Part shown: piece by piece, positions 31,204-37,297 of the stretch | Position numbering within the stretch: the stretch's first letter is position 1 | Layout of the letters: each line of letters starts with the position of its first letter | From: a virus | Virus record (IMG/VR): IMGVR_UViG_3300021057_000008 | Span: 1-43,236 of that record | Reading direction: 5' to 3' (one strand) | Length of the DNA: 43,236 nucleotides | Position numbers and translations under genes: made by a program | Notes under the pieces: generated by a model | What the model was told of the DNA's origin: nothing | What the model saw: only the letters and a program-made list of their open reading frames with translations | Database searches by the model: none

Positions 31204-31448
31204 AAATTTGCGTGTCCGCAGCGCGGTAGGTAGTGCGTAAGCTGCACGTGCGTTACCTTCTGGGCCCAGCGTGGTAGCGGAAGAGCCCTGACAGCGTACT
31301 CGACCTCGTGCGGCAGGTGCTCGCTCCTTTGGGCGTGGACCATGATCGTGCCGTCTTCGAACGTGATCCGTCCTGCGTGGCGGTCGCGCCGGAAGACACG
31401 ATACCAGCAGAGAACCGGCGTCGTGCCGGCGTAGGGCGAGGAGTTCAT
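31200..31448 (-). CDS. Hypothetical protein, end of leftward operon
   Basis: An 82-residue protein, last gene of the leftward early operon. Beta-like segments (TTPVLCWYRVFRR, GRITFEDGTIMVHA) and a basic C-terminus with His and Cys. A CGGAG site is about nine bases upstream of ATG 31448. The stop regions of this gene and lysozyme meet tail to tail. Family unknown. Confidence 0.5.
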   Translation of the reverse strand: MNSSPYAGTTPVLCWYRVFRRDRHAGRITFEDGTIMVHAQRSEHLPHEVEYAVRALPLPRWAQKVTHVQLTHYLPRCGHANF

Positions 31449-31486
31449 CCATGATCTCCGGAGGATTTTTGTCAGTATAACTGGGT

Positions 31487-31828
31487 TCAGCTCTCGAAGG
31501 GGAACACGACTTCTCGCCAGCGGACGCCGGGCGCCGCGGGATTTAGCTGCATGAGTGGTCCCCAAGCGAACTCAAGTGCGGCCACGACGGCCTCTTCCTG
31601 CTCCTCTGTAAGAACGCGTCCCCATCCGGACAGCATCAAGGCCGCGTGGCCAAGCTCGTGCCAGAAAGTCAGCCAGACCTGGTGCGCGGACTTGTTCCGC
31701 GTCTTAGAAATTCGAATTATCTTTTCCTCAGGACAGAAGTCGCCAAAGTCCTGCGGGTCTTCGAGCTCCTTCAGGTAGCGGACCGGGATGCAGTGCGAGT
31801 TTAGAGGCACCAGAACAGGCACCCGCAT
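31487..31828 (-). CDS. Small HExxH metallopeptidase-like protein
   Basis: A 113-residue protein with the zinc motif FWHELGHAAL (His57, Glu58, His61) and an acidic segment EEQEEAVV (75-82) that could give the third ligand. This is the layout of ImmA/IrrE-type peptidases, some of which cleave phage or element repressors to trigger induction. Start ATG 31828 overlaps the stop of the exonuclease gene (ATGA). No repressor gene is next to it; the XRE repressor is 7.5 kb away, so a role in induction is only a suggestion. It could instead be a minimal SprT- or zincin-like protein. Confidence 0.65.
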   Translation of the reverse strand: MRVPVLVPLNSHCIPVRYLKELEDPQDFGDFCPEEKIIRISKTRNKSAHQVWLTFWHELGHAALMLSGWGRVLTEEQEEAVVAALEFAWGPLMQLNPAAPGVRWREVVFPFES

Positions 31829-32631
31829 CACCGGGTCCTCGCGTGAAGGGAAGCACGCTTCTCCTTCGAGAAGGCGTTTTTCCGGTCTCTGGACTCGGCG
31901 CCACATGCCCGACACCGGTAGCGCTGGAACTTCCCGGTCTCGGTATAGAACCAACCCTGCTTCTTGAAGTCGGCGCCGCCGCACCGGCAAATGTGCGTGG
32001 CATCGTCGTGGTAGAGGTTGAAGTTGACCGCGCCATCCCAGGGCGCGAGCTTTAGCCAGAGTTCCTCGAGCGCCAGGACGTCGCGCCGGTTGTAGCGCTC
32101 CATCTCGGTCCAAGCCGACAGCTTGCCGGCAAGGCAGGAGCGCCAGAGCTCGAAGCCGGGGAAGCGCCCATGCTTGAGCTTCCGGTACTTCCGACAGATC
32201 TTGTCGCTCATGTACTCCAGCTTGTTGCTCGTGAAGCCGAAGTGGCGCTTTGCGATCTCGAGCGTGTCGATGTGCTTGAAGCTCGAGGGAGGCTGGAAGC
32301 CATTCAAGAGAAAGCGGGCGAAGAGCTTCTTTTGGTCGAAGTTCTTGCCGTTCTGCGTGACCACGACGTCAGCCGCATCGAGGAGTTCCCAGAGCGCTCT
32401 CAGGATGGCGCCATCGTCCTCGATGTTCTCGGCAAACCGCTGATCCATGTACATGACGTCGGGCGCGTGTAGCCACTTGGCAGCCCAACTGAGGACGTAC
32501 CAGTCCGTATGGACCTGGTTCAGAGCGACGTTGTTCTCCCAGAGTCGCCACACGTAGGCGAGGAGCGGCGCCGTCTCGATGTCGAACAAGAGGACTTTGG
32601 GTCCAGCCGCGAGATCGGAGGAACGGGCCAT
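31828..32631 (-). CDS. DnaQ-like 3'-5' exonuclease with zinc ribbon
   Basis: A 267-residue RNase H-fold exonuclease of the DEDDy type: LLFDIETAP (Asp17, Glu19), QNGKNFDQKKL (Asp99) and YNRRDVLALEEL (Tyr180, Asp184). The C-terminal part carries a zinc ribbon (Cys215, Cys217, Cys240, Cys243). The ATG at 32631 has GGAAGGA upstream and is preferred to 32646. In the early operon with a RecT-like gene it probably processes DNA ends or takes part in replication. Confidence 0.85.
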   Translation of the reverse strand: MARSSDLAAGPKVLLFDIETAPLLAYVWRLWENNVALNQVHTDWYVLSWAAKWLHAPDVMYMDQRFAENIEDDGAILRALWELLDAADVVVTQNGKNFDQKKLFARFLLNGFQPPSSFKHIDTLEIAKRHFGFTSNKLEYMSDKICRKYRKLKHGRFPGFELWRSCLAGKLSAWTEMERYNRRDVLALEELWLKLAPWDGAVNFNLYHDDATHICRCGGADFKKQGWFYTETGKFQRYRCRACGAESRDRKNAFSKEKRASLHARTR

Positions 32632-32749
32632 CGTCGATCCTTCCATGGATCGGCGGTGAATGCTGCGGGGGAGAGCCTTGGTGGTAGTTTAGCAGCCGGA
32701 AGGCGTGGAAGGCTTGGGCTGTCCGAATTTGTCCGGGTATCGCCCTCCG

Positions 32750-32902
32750 TCAGGAGGACACGGCCTCGCGCTCGTAGCGCACCCGCCCCGTGGCGAGGTC
32801 GGAAAGATTGATACCCACATCAAGGGCCGCGACGCAGAGGTCGGCGGCGACGGTCTCGCCGAGGTAGAAGCCTTCGGGGGTCCAGAAGCTGAAGCGGGCC
32901 AT
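32750..32902 (-). CDS. Small hypothetical protein (50 residues)
   Basis: A short frame with GAAGGGAGAACAGC directly before its ATG at 32902. It reads ARFSFWTPEGFYLGETVAAD and then a helix, ending in basic and Ser residues. No family is recognised. Good ribosome binding site and protein-like composition support it. Confidence 0.5.
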   Translation of the reverse strand: MARFSFWTPEGFYLGETVAADLCVAALDVGINLSDLATGRVRYEREAVSS

Positions 32903-32928
32903 GCTGTTCTCCCTTCGCTATCGGTTCC

Positions 32929-33231
32929 TCAAACGATGCTTTTCTTCGCCATCTCCTGTCGCAGCCTCTCGTGGATCCAGGTCTTGATCAGCGCCTGGCG
33001 CGTGATGCCGATTTGATCCGACGCCTCGTCGAGCGCCTTCACCACCCAGAGCGGGAAGTCGACGTTGACGCGCTGCGTGACCTTCTCGGGATCGGTATCG
33101 TCGCTCACGTCGCCGCGGTCGAAGGCCTCCGCGATCTCGTCGCTCGACGTTGGCGGCGGCTTCTTCTTGACCGCCTTCTTCTTAGAAACCATAGTCCGCT
33201 CGCTCTTTTCATGGCCGCACTCGAATGCCAC
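32929..33231 (-). CDS. CopG/BrnA-like ribbon-helix-helix protein
   Basis: A 100-residue protein with GTG start and a near-perfect AAGGAGGG upstream. After a Lys-rich N-terminus comes DVSDDTDPEKVTQRVNVDFP and LWVVKALDEASDQIGITRQALIKTWIHERL, the pattern of BrnA/CopG antitoxins and related regulators (strand, then two helices). No BrnT-type toxin gene lies on either side. It is therefore either an orphan antitoxin that could neutralise host toxins, or a phage regulator. Confidence 0.7.
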   Translation of the reverse strand: MAFECGHEKSERTMVSKKKAVKKKPPPTSSDEIAEAFDRGDVSDDTDPEKVTQRVNVDFPLWVVKALDEASDQIGITRQALIKTWIHERLRQEMAKKSIV

Positions 33232-33320
33232 ACTATTCCCTCCTTTTGTATACCATATCGGGAGAGAAATGGCGCCACTTTAGCGAAATCGCGTAAGCCG
33301 CGAATGCCGCGCGCGAATAC

Positions 33321-33653
33321 TCAGTCCCAGGGCGCGTCGAGCTTGCGCGCGGGCGAGGGCGGAGGAGGGGGCTTGGGCGGCACGTAGCGTGCCCGCTCCT
33401 CGGCCTCGAGCTCTTTCAGGTAGGGCGCCAGCTCGTCCCGGACGGCAAGTGGCAAGCTCTCCCAGCTCGGATGGCGCGCCAGCAGACTCGCCACCTCGCG
33501 GACACGCGACCGCAGCGTCTCGACGAGACGCTCAGCGCCGGCGACCTTGTAGTAGAGCTCGAGCGCGACGCGGGACTTCTCGCGGTAGCGCCCGAGGGCC
33601 TCGCGTGCGACCTTGAGCCGGTCCAGGATGTCGTCGAAGTGACGAGGGTCCAT
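33321..33653 (-). CDS. Hypothetical helical protein with Pro-rich tail
   Basis: A 110-residue protein. Residues 1-80 form long helices with Leu/Arg/Glu heptads (RLVETLRSRVREVASLLARH), likely a coiled coil. The C-terminus has a run of prolines (PPKPPPPPSPARK). Function unknown. Confidence 0.5.
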   Translation of the reverse strand: MDPRHFDDILDRLKVAREALGRYREKSRVALELYYKVAGAERLVETLRSRVREVASLLARHPSWESLPLAVRDELAPYLKELEAEERARYVPPKPPPPPSPARKLDAPWD

Positions 33654-33722
33654 CGCTCGAGCGTAGCATCGGGGCAGGCGCTGGCGGCCCTGGGGATAAC
33701 TATTTTCCTGTGGATAGCTTTC

Positions 33723-33854
33723 TCATCGAGCGCGGCGCCCCTGCCGCCACACGCACCACGCGACCCCGAGGAGCCCACCGATCGCGAGGATGCACGCGTG
33801 CCAGAGGACGAGGAAGAGCATTGCTTGCCGATCGAGCCAGTGCGCCAGGCTCAC
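33723..33854 (-). CDS. Very small membrane protein (43 residues)
   Basis: GTG start at 33854 overlaps the upstream stop (GTGA); AAGGGAG lies six to seven bases before it. One hydrophobic span (LFLVLWHACILAIGGLLGVA) is followed by a basic tail (RQGRRAR). Typical of the many small membrane proteins of phage early operons; role unknown. Confidence 0.5.
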   Translation of the reverse strand: MSLAHWLDRQAMLFLVLWHACILAIGGLLGVAWCVWRQGRRAR

Positions 33855-34213
33855 TTCCCGCTCCCTTTGCGCCAGGCTTCGACGGCCTTCTTGAAGGCGG
33901 CATAGGTCACGTCGCTACCAGCATCGTCGTCGGTGTAGACGAAGGCTTCGGCCGCCTTGCAAACGTCTTCTGCTAGCTTGAGGCGCTTGGCGGAGTCGTC
34001 GGCGAGGGCTTGGGCGGCGTCTCTTTGCTTCTCGGTGTCGTCTAGGTCGTCCATGGCTTCCGAGTAGACTTGCACTTGCTTCTCGACTAGCGCCCTCAAC
34101 CGCCGCACGTCGGCGATGAGACTCCGCATGCAGCTTCTGGCGGCGAGCGTGGAGAACCGCTGAGACGTGGAGAACGCTTCAATCTCCCGCAGCTCCTCGT
34201 CGGAGAGGGTCAT
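33851..34213 (-). CDS. Hypothetical coiled-coil protein
   Basis: A 120-residue protein, helical throughout, with a central coiled coil (EAMDDLDDTEKQRDAAQALA). One of a string of overlapping small genes on this strand (ATGA at 34210-34213 upstream, GTGA downstream). No family recognised. Confidence 0.5.
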   Translation of the reverse strand: MTLSDEELREIEAFSTSQRFSTLAARSCMRSLIADVRRLRALVEKQVQVYSEAMDDLDDTEKQRDAAQALADDSAKRLKLAEDVCKAAEAFVYTDDDAGSDVTYAAFKKAVEAWRKGSGK

Positions 34214-34479
34214 GGCGACTCCTCAATGATCGGATTGAGCGTGCAGCCTGACGGGCAATCTCGGCCCTTCGCCTCGCGAAAGTTCTGGTAGCTACCGCCG
34301 CAGTTTAGGCACCGCTCGTACTCGCTGATCTCGGAAAGACGGCTGCCCCAATAGAGCTTCCACGTCTCGGGGTCGATCGACTGGACATATTCGTTGAAGG
34401 TCCGGATTTGCTCCTCCGCCGAGGCGCGAGAGACGCCCACGTGAACCCAGCCGCATGCGTTACATGTCCTGAGACTCAC
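34210..34479 (-). CDS. Small zinc-finger protein
   Basis: An 89-residue protein with a Cys pair CNAC near the start (6-9) and a second pair CLNC (about 57-60) plus two later Cys (DCPSGC). The arrangement suggests one zinc site with an intervening helix (SAEEQIRTFNEYVQS). Overlaps both neighbours by four bases. Function unknown. Confidence 0.55.
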   Translation of the reverse strand: MSLRTCNACGWVHVGVSRASAEEQIRTFNEYVQSIDPETWKLYWGSRLSEISEYERCLNCGGSYQNFREAKGRDCPSGCTLNPIIEESP

Positions 34480-34835
34480 CTCTCCCCCTTCCCGGCATCG
34501 AGGTCGGCGATGGATCGTTCAAACCGCTCCGTGTACTGGGACGCTATGCCGAGACCAACAGGCCAGTTCTTAGCCGTCTCCAAGTAGGCGCGCACGTCCT
34601 CCGCCACGCCCCGGAGCTTCTCCAGCTCCGCCACGACGCTCTCGTAGACCTCGTTCTCTACCGTGTTCTCGTTGACGTGGTGCTCGATCTTGGCGAGGGC
34701 GCTCCTGATCTCGGAGTTCTCCGACCGCAGCGCGGCGAGGGCGTCGGCTAGCTCGTTGATGATGTCTCCGGAGCCGTACTTGTCGTCCCGACCGTACGTC
34801 CGAGATAGCCTGATCAACTCCTCAACGCTTCGCAT
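34476..34835 (-). CDS. Hypothetical coiled-coil protein
   Basis: A 119-residue helical protein starting at ATG 34835 with GGGAGAGGG upstream. Heptad-like segments (INELADALAALRSENSEIRS, VVAELEKLRGVAEDVRAYLE) predict coiled coils. Similar in style to the other helical proteins of this operon but not an obvious paralogue. Confidence 0.5.
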   Translation of the reverse strand: MRSVEELIRLSRTYGRDDKYGSGDIINELADALAALRSENSEIRSALAKIEHHVNENTVENEVYESVVAELEKLRGVAEDVRAYLETAKNWPVGLGIASQYTERFERSIADLDAGKGER

Positions 34836-35052
34836 CGTCCCTCTCCCGCATCCACTCACTCCACTCCGCAAAGCGAAGGAGCCACGCTGCAATGCGTCGG
34901 CATTCCCCTGGCGTGTGCCCACCCTGCAAGTCAAAGTAGGCTCGCAACGGATCTGAATCCCCTGCCTCAGACCACGCACTATTAAATCCGCCGTAGAGAA
35001 CCAGAGGCCGCGGCTTCCGCGGCGCCTTCTTCTTGGGGGCCTTAGGCATCAT
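34822..35052 (-). CDS. Small protein, first of a tandem paralogue pair
   Basis: A 76-residue protein beginning MMPKAPKKKAPRKP, basic, then YFDLQGGHTPGECRRIAAWL and ending EWSEWMRERDDAKR. The next gene upstream (35042-35266) has the same beginning and the same C-terminal helix, so the two arose by tandem duplication. A start at 35049 is equally possible. It overlaps its paralogue by 11 bases. Function unknown; the Lys-rich start may bind nucleic acid. Confidence 0.55.
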   Translation of the reverse strand: MMPKAPKKKAPRKPRPLVLYGGFNSAWSEAGDSDPLRAYFDLQGGHTPGECRRIAAWLLRFAEWSEWMRERDDAKR

Positions 35053-35266
35053 CCCTCTCCCGCTTCCACTCGGCCCAGGCGGCGAAGCTCAGTAGCCACG
35101 CCGCAAGGCGGCGGGCCTCGGCGGGCGATCCGCCTCGAATCTGAAGGTCGCACCAGAATTGATACTCCGAGCTGTCTCGAAAGACCCTCGCCCACATCGG
35201 GTCGATCAGTTGGCCGAAGTTCTGCGGCTTCCGCGGCACCGTCTTCTTCTTGGGGGCCTTAGGCAT
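35042..35266 (-). CDS. Small protein, second of a tandem paralogue pair
   Basis: A 74-residue paralogue of the product of 34822-35052. Shared features are the MPKAPKKK start, a middle with FW/YF and LQ..GG.. and the end ARRLAAWLLSFAAWAEWKRE. The middle is diverged (QNFGQLIDPMWARVFRDSSE here). Two related small proteins side by side suggest either dosage or divergent targets. Confidence 0.55.
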   Translation of the reverse strand: MPKAPKKKTVPRKPQNFGQLIDPMWARVFRDSSEYQFWCDLQIRGGSPAEARRLAAWLLSFAAWAEWKRERDDA

Positions 35267-35516
35267 CGGGGGAGCCTTGGAGGCGCGCATCGCACGCCGC
35301 ACACCTTGTCGCCTCGGGACGACACACCATCTCCAGCCCATCGAAGGTGCGCCAGCGCTTGCCGTCGAACGACGTGTAGACTCCAGGACGATGCCAGTAG
35401 CGAGTGCCGCAGCCGCTGCACATCCCGCGCGCCAGAACGACCTTGTAGCCGCCGCAGACGGAGCACCCGGTCTCCGCCTCTGGATCGCAGGCCTGGCACG
35501 GGATCTGGTCATTCAT
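35259..35516 (-). CDS. Cysteine-rich zinc-binding protein
   Basis: An 85-residue protein with four CxxC pairs: CQAC, CSVC, CSGC and CAAC. The first three resemble a DnaJ-like or double zinc-ribbon arrangement. A short beta region lies between (RYWHRPGVYTSFDGKRWRTF). GAGG is nine bases upstream of ATG 35516. Likely binds two zinc ions; the role is unknown. Confidence 0.6.
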   Translation of the reverse strand: MNDQIPCQACDPEAETGCSVCGGYKVVLARGMCSGCGTRYWHRPGVYTSFDGKRWRTFDGLEMVCRPEATRCAACDARLQGSPDA

Positions 35517-35760
35517 CGTCAGCCTCAAGAGCGGAGAGGGCGGTATGCAGCCGCTCGGCCTCGGAGATGGAGCACGGCGCGGTCCCGTACTTTGCCATCC
35601 ACTTGTCGATCTCTTTGGCAGCCTCGATGACCTGGAGCATCTTGAGCACGCGGGGGGGGGAGAAGGTGGAGACGAAACGGTCGTCACAAATCGTCCAGGC
35701 GCCTGTTTCAAAGTTAGTGACGCATGCCTCCGCAATCCGCCGCATCTCGACGAGCTTCAT
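35509..35760 (-). CDS. Hypothetical protein
   Basis: An 83-residue protein. ATG 35760 is chosen because it overlaps the upstream stop as ATGA; GTG 35775 is possible. It reads EMRRIAEACVTNFETGAWTI then helices (VIEAAKEIDKWMAKYG, SEAERLHTALSALE). A small alpha-beta protein of unknown family, which looks related in style to phage DUFs that bind or modify small molecules. Confidence 0.5.
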   Translation of the reverse strand: MKLVEMRRIAEACVTNFETGAWTICDDRFVSTFSPPRVLKMLQVIEAAKEIDKWMAKYGTAPCSISEAERLHTALSALEADDE

Positions 35761-35867
35761 GCCCGATGCGCCCACGCAAACGCCGCCATGCTCAGGAGCA
35801 ACGCCACGCCGAGCAGGTGCAACGCATACGGCCCCACCACCTCAACGCTCCGCAAGATCACCAGCAT
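35757..35867 (-). CDS. Very small membrane protein (36 residues)
   Basis: ATG 35867 has GGAGGTGAG immediately upstream. Most of the peptide is hydrophobic (YALHLLGVALLLSMAAFAWA), one membrane span with a short charged N-terminal part. Coupled to the next gene by ATGA. Confidence 0.5.
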   Translation of the reverse strand: MLVILRSVEVVGPYALHLLGVALLLSMAAFAWAHRA

Positions 35868-36002
35868 CTCACCTCCGACTGCAGGAAAAGGACGGCCCGT
35901 CCGGGATAGCGCGATGGAGTGAGGAGGGCGCATCGGACGGGCCGCGTGACGGACTCTGCCTCCCATACGTTTCCCCCGGGAGGCGAGCGACATAGAGCAG
36001 GG

Positions 36003-36212
36003 TCAAGTCTTGACCTCAGTGCCAACGGCGGGCGAGACCTTCGCAAGTAGCGCGCGCACTGCGCAGTCCTTCGCCTCGAGCAACTTCCGCAGCGCAACGG
36101 TGCGCTCGGGGTTGCGCGGCAATTCCGCGTGGATCTTCTCGGCGAGCTCACCGAATGGCCGGCTGACGACCTGGAGGTGTTCCGGAAGATGCGCATAGCT
36201 GAAGAACTGCAT
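36003..36212 (-). CDS. Conserved phage protein of the FFSYAHLPEHLQ type
   Basis: A 69-residue protein with the pattern QFFSYAHLPEHLQVVSRPF followed by ELAEKIHAELPRNPERTVAL and RKLLEAKDCAVRALL. This short helical protein recurs in many phages, with closely similar sentences of sequence, but has no assigned function. Start ATG 36212 is chosen by family length; a frame extends upstream through the hexamer repeat as Ala-Thr repeats, which is an artefact of the repeat. Confidence 0.7.
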   Translation of the reverse strand: MQFFSYAHLPEHLQVVSRPFGELAEKIHAELPRNPERTVALRKLLEAKDCAVRALLAKVSPAVGTEVKT

Positions 36213-36255
36213 CAAAAATTCGCGTTCCAATGTCTTCTCCTCCGCAATGGAAGCC

Positions 36256-36507
36256 TTAGCCGTAGCCGTCGCCGTCGCCGTAGCCGTTGCCGTTGCCGTT
36301 GCCGTAGCCGTAGCCGAAGCCGTAGCCGTTGCCGTTGCCGTTGCCGTCGCCGTAGCCGTAGCCGTTGCCGTTGCCGTCGCCGTTGCCGTCGCCGTTGCCG
36401 TCGCCGTTGCCGTCGCCGTAGCCGTAGCCGTCGCCGTCGCCGTAGCCGAAGCGAACACCGAACCCTTCCGGGTCCGGTGTCGGAAGAACCTTCGGGGCAG
36501 CGCTCAT
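36256..36507 (-). CDS. Glycine-rich repeat protein (X-Gly)32
   Basis: An 83-residue protein. The first 19 residues (SAAPKVLPTPDPEGFGVR) are unique; the remaining 64 are 32 X-Gly dipeptides where X is Tyr, Asp, Asn or Phe only. The DNA is a tandem 6-base repeat and the protein ends three bases after it. The start at 36507 overlaps the upstream stop (ATGA at 36504-36507). Such Gly-Tyr/Asp/Asn chains are flexible and often self-associating. Because the repeat unit is six bases, gain or loss of units would keep the frame. Confidence 0.6.
   Translation of the reverse strand: MSAAPKVLPTPDPEGFGVRFGYGDGDGYGYGDGNGDGNGDGNGDGNGNGYGYGDGNGNGNGYGFGYGYGNGNGNGYGDGDGYG
36259..36450. repeat. 32-unit hexanucleotide tandem repeat
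   Basis: On the plus strand every unit is GCCG followed by TA, TC, TT or AA; 32 units without interruption (192 bases). Only the last two positions vary, and all units keep phase. It lies inside the glycine-rich gene on the minus strand. All six frames are open across it, which explains several long but spurious frames. Confidence 0.95.
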
Positions 36508-36749
36508 ACGCGGTCCCACTTCTCCGAGCATTGCAACCGCGCCACGATTGTGAGTTCGTGGAACGTCATCTCGGGAGTCGGATCGAGAACGGTGTTGGGG
36601 CGCGGGCCTTCCGAGGCTAGCTGGCCAAGGCCCTTTTCCGTCCCCCACCGGCGTACGACATGTCCGTTGCGGACATAGCACTGAGAGCCGTCCTGCGAGA
36701 AATCACCGACCACGACCCAACCGCGCTGCAAAATCACAATGTGCTTCAA
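36504..36749 (-). CDS. Conserved small phage protein
   Basis: An 81-residue protein beginning at TTG 36749 with GAGGAG nine bases upstream. It reads HIVILQRGWVVVGDFSQDGS and then VRRWGTEKGLGQLASEGPRP, a pattern (beta hairpin, WGT..GLG) I associate with a small phage protein that recurs in several groups and has no known role. It ends in a helix with one Cys. It heads the short gene pair with the glycine-rich protein. Confidence 0.6.
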   Translation of the reverse strand: MKHIVILQRGWVVVGDFSQDGSQCYVRNGHVVRRWGTEKGLGQLASEGPRPNTVLDPTPEMTFHELTIVARLQCSEKWDRV

Positions 36750-36779
36750 GCCTCAGGTCTCCTCTTTCGTTTCTTTTGG

Positions 36780-36813
36780 AAAAACCCCGCAGGCAGTCCG
36801 GCGGCCTGCGGGG
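36780..36813 (-). terminator. Minus-strand rho-independent terminator
   Basis: A perfect 10-base-pair stem (CCCCGCAGGC at 36785-36794 with GCCTGCGGGG at 36804-36813), nine-base loop, followed on the minus strand by five T residues (AAAAA at 36780-36784). It divides the leftward operon into a proximal part (RecT, Gp157 and others) and a distal part. Confidence 0.85.
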
Positions 36814-36860
36814 CATGGATCAATCACTTTCTCGTCGCGGAGCCCGCCGGCTTTGTTGGG

Positions 36861-37079
36861 TCAATGCGTCGCCCTCCGATGCCAGGCCAGGTGGCACGCG
36901 GGGCACAACCACCGGACCGCAAGCGGTCGCAGGTAGTTGTCATGGTGCCCGACGAGCCGCCCGGGCTTGCCGCAGTCCTCGCAGCCGGCCGGCACACTGA
37001 ACCGACCCCAACGCTTCGCGCGGCGGTAGGCGCGGTGGGCGAGGCGCTTGAACTCGGGGGCTTCGGCGGAGTGAATCAC
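36861..37079 (-). CDS. HNH-like small zinc protein
   Basis: A 72-residue protein with GTG start at 37079. A helical N-terminus (EFKRLAHRAYRRAKRWGRF) leads into CEDCGK, VGHHDNYLRPLAVRWLC and PACHLAWHR. The Cys pairs plus HH.DY.PL pattern is typical of a compact HNH/treble-clef fold seen in phages. The catalytic His-Asn arrangement is partly present, so it may be a nuclease or simply a DNA-binding zinc protein. Confidence 0.65.
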   Translation of the reverse strand: MIHSAEAPEFKRLAHRAYRRAKRWGRFSVPAGCEDCGKPGRLVGHHDNYLRPLAVRWLCPACHLAWHRRATH

Positions 37080-37090
37080 GGCAGATCCCG

Positions 37091-37297
37091 TCACGGCCTC
37101 GACTCCTCCGCCCAGATCTGCGACCACAGCCGTTCGTACTGCGAGCAGCAGTGGTTCGCCGACGTGAAGACGCGTGCGTTGCGCGGCATCGTCGTCAGAG
37201 CGTCGGTCGCTTGCAGAACGGGGCACTCGGCCTCCTCGTCGAGATCGCGGTCGACGCTTTCCCAGAAGCGGCAGGTGGCGCACGTCTTCTCGTTCAC
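37091..37297 (-). CDS. Small Cys-rich hypothetical protein
   Basis: A 68-residue protein starting with GTG 37297 (GTGA overlap with the RecT-like stop, GGAGG ten bases upstream). CATCRFWE near the start, then a Cys and a Cys-Cys pair (NHCCSQYERL) towards the end: likely zinc-binding. The CxxCxxW start recurs in short phage proteins of unknown role. Confidence 0.55.
   Translation of the reverse strand: MNEKTCATCRFWESVDRDLDEEAECPVLQATDALTTMPRNARVFTSANHCCSQYERLWSQIWAEESRP

Noticed and set aside
32929-33231. Complete BrnTA toxin-antitoxin pair
   Set aside because: No BrnT-like frame is found upstream or downstream on either strand.
36259-36450. CRISPR-like array
   Set aside because: Units are six bases with no spacers. 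It is a simple tandem repeat within a gene.
36256-36507. Diversity-generating retroelement variable repeat, because the varying codons include AAC
   Set aside because: Only the X codons vary in a regular pattern, and there is no reverse transcriptase or template repeat in the window.
36129-36678. Ala-Val, Arg-rich and Ala-Thr repeat proteins in other frames across the hexamer
   Set aside because: A 6-base repeat without stops opens all frames. Only the X-Gly frame has a coupled start, a unique N-terminus and a stop just after the repeat.
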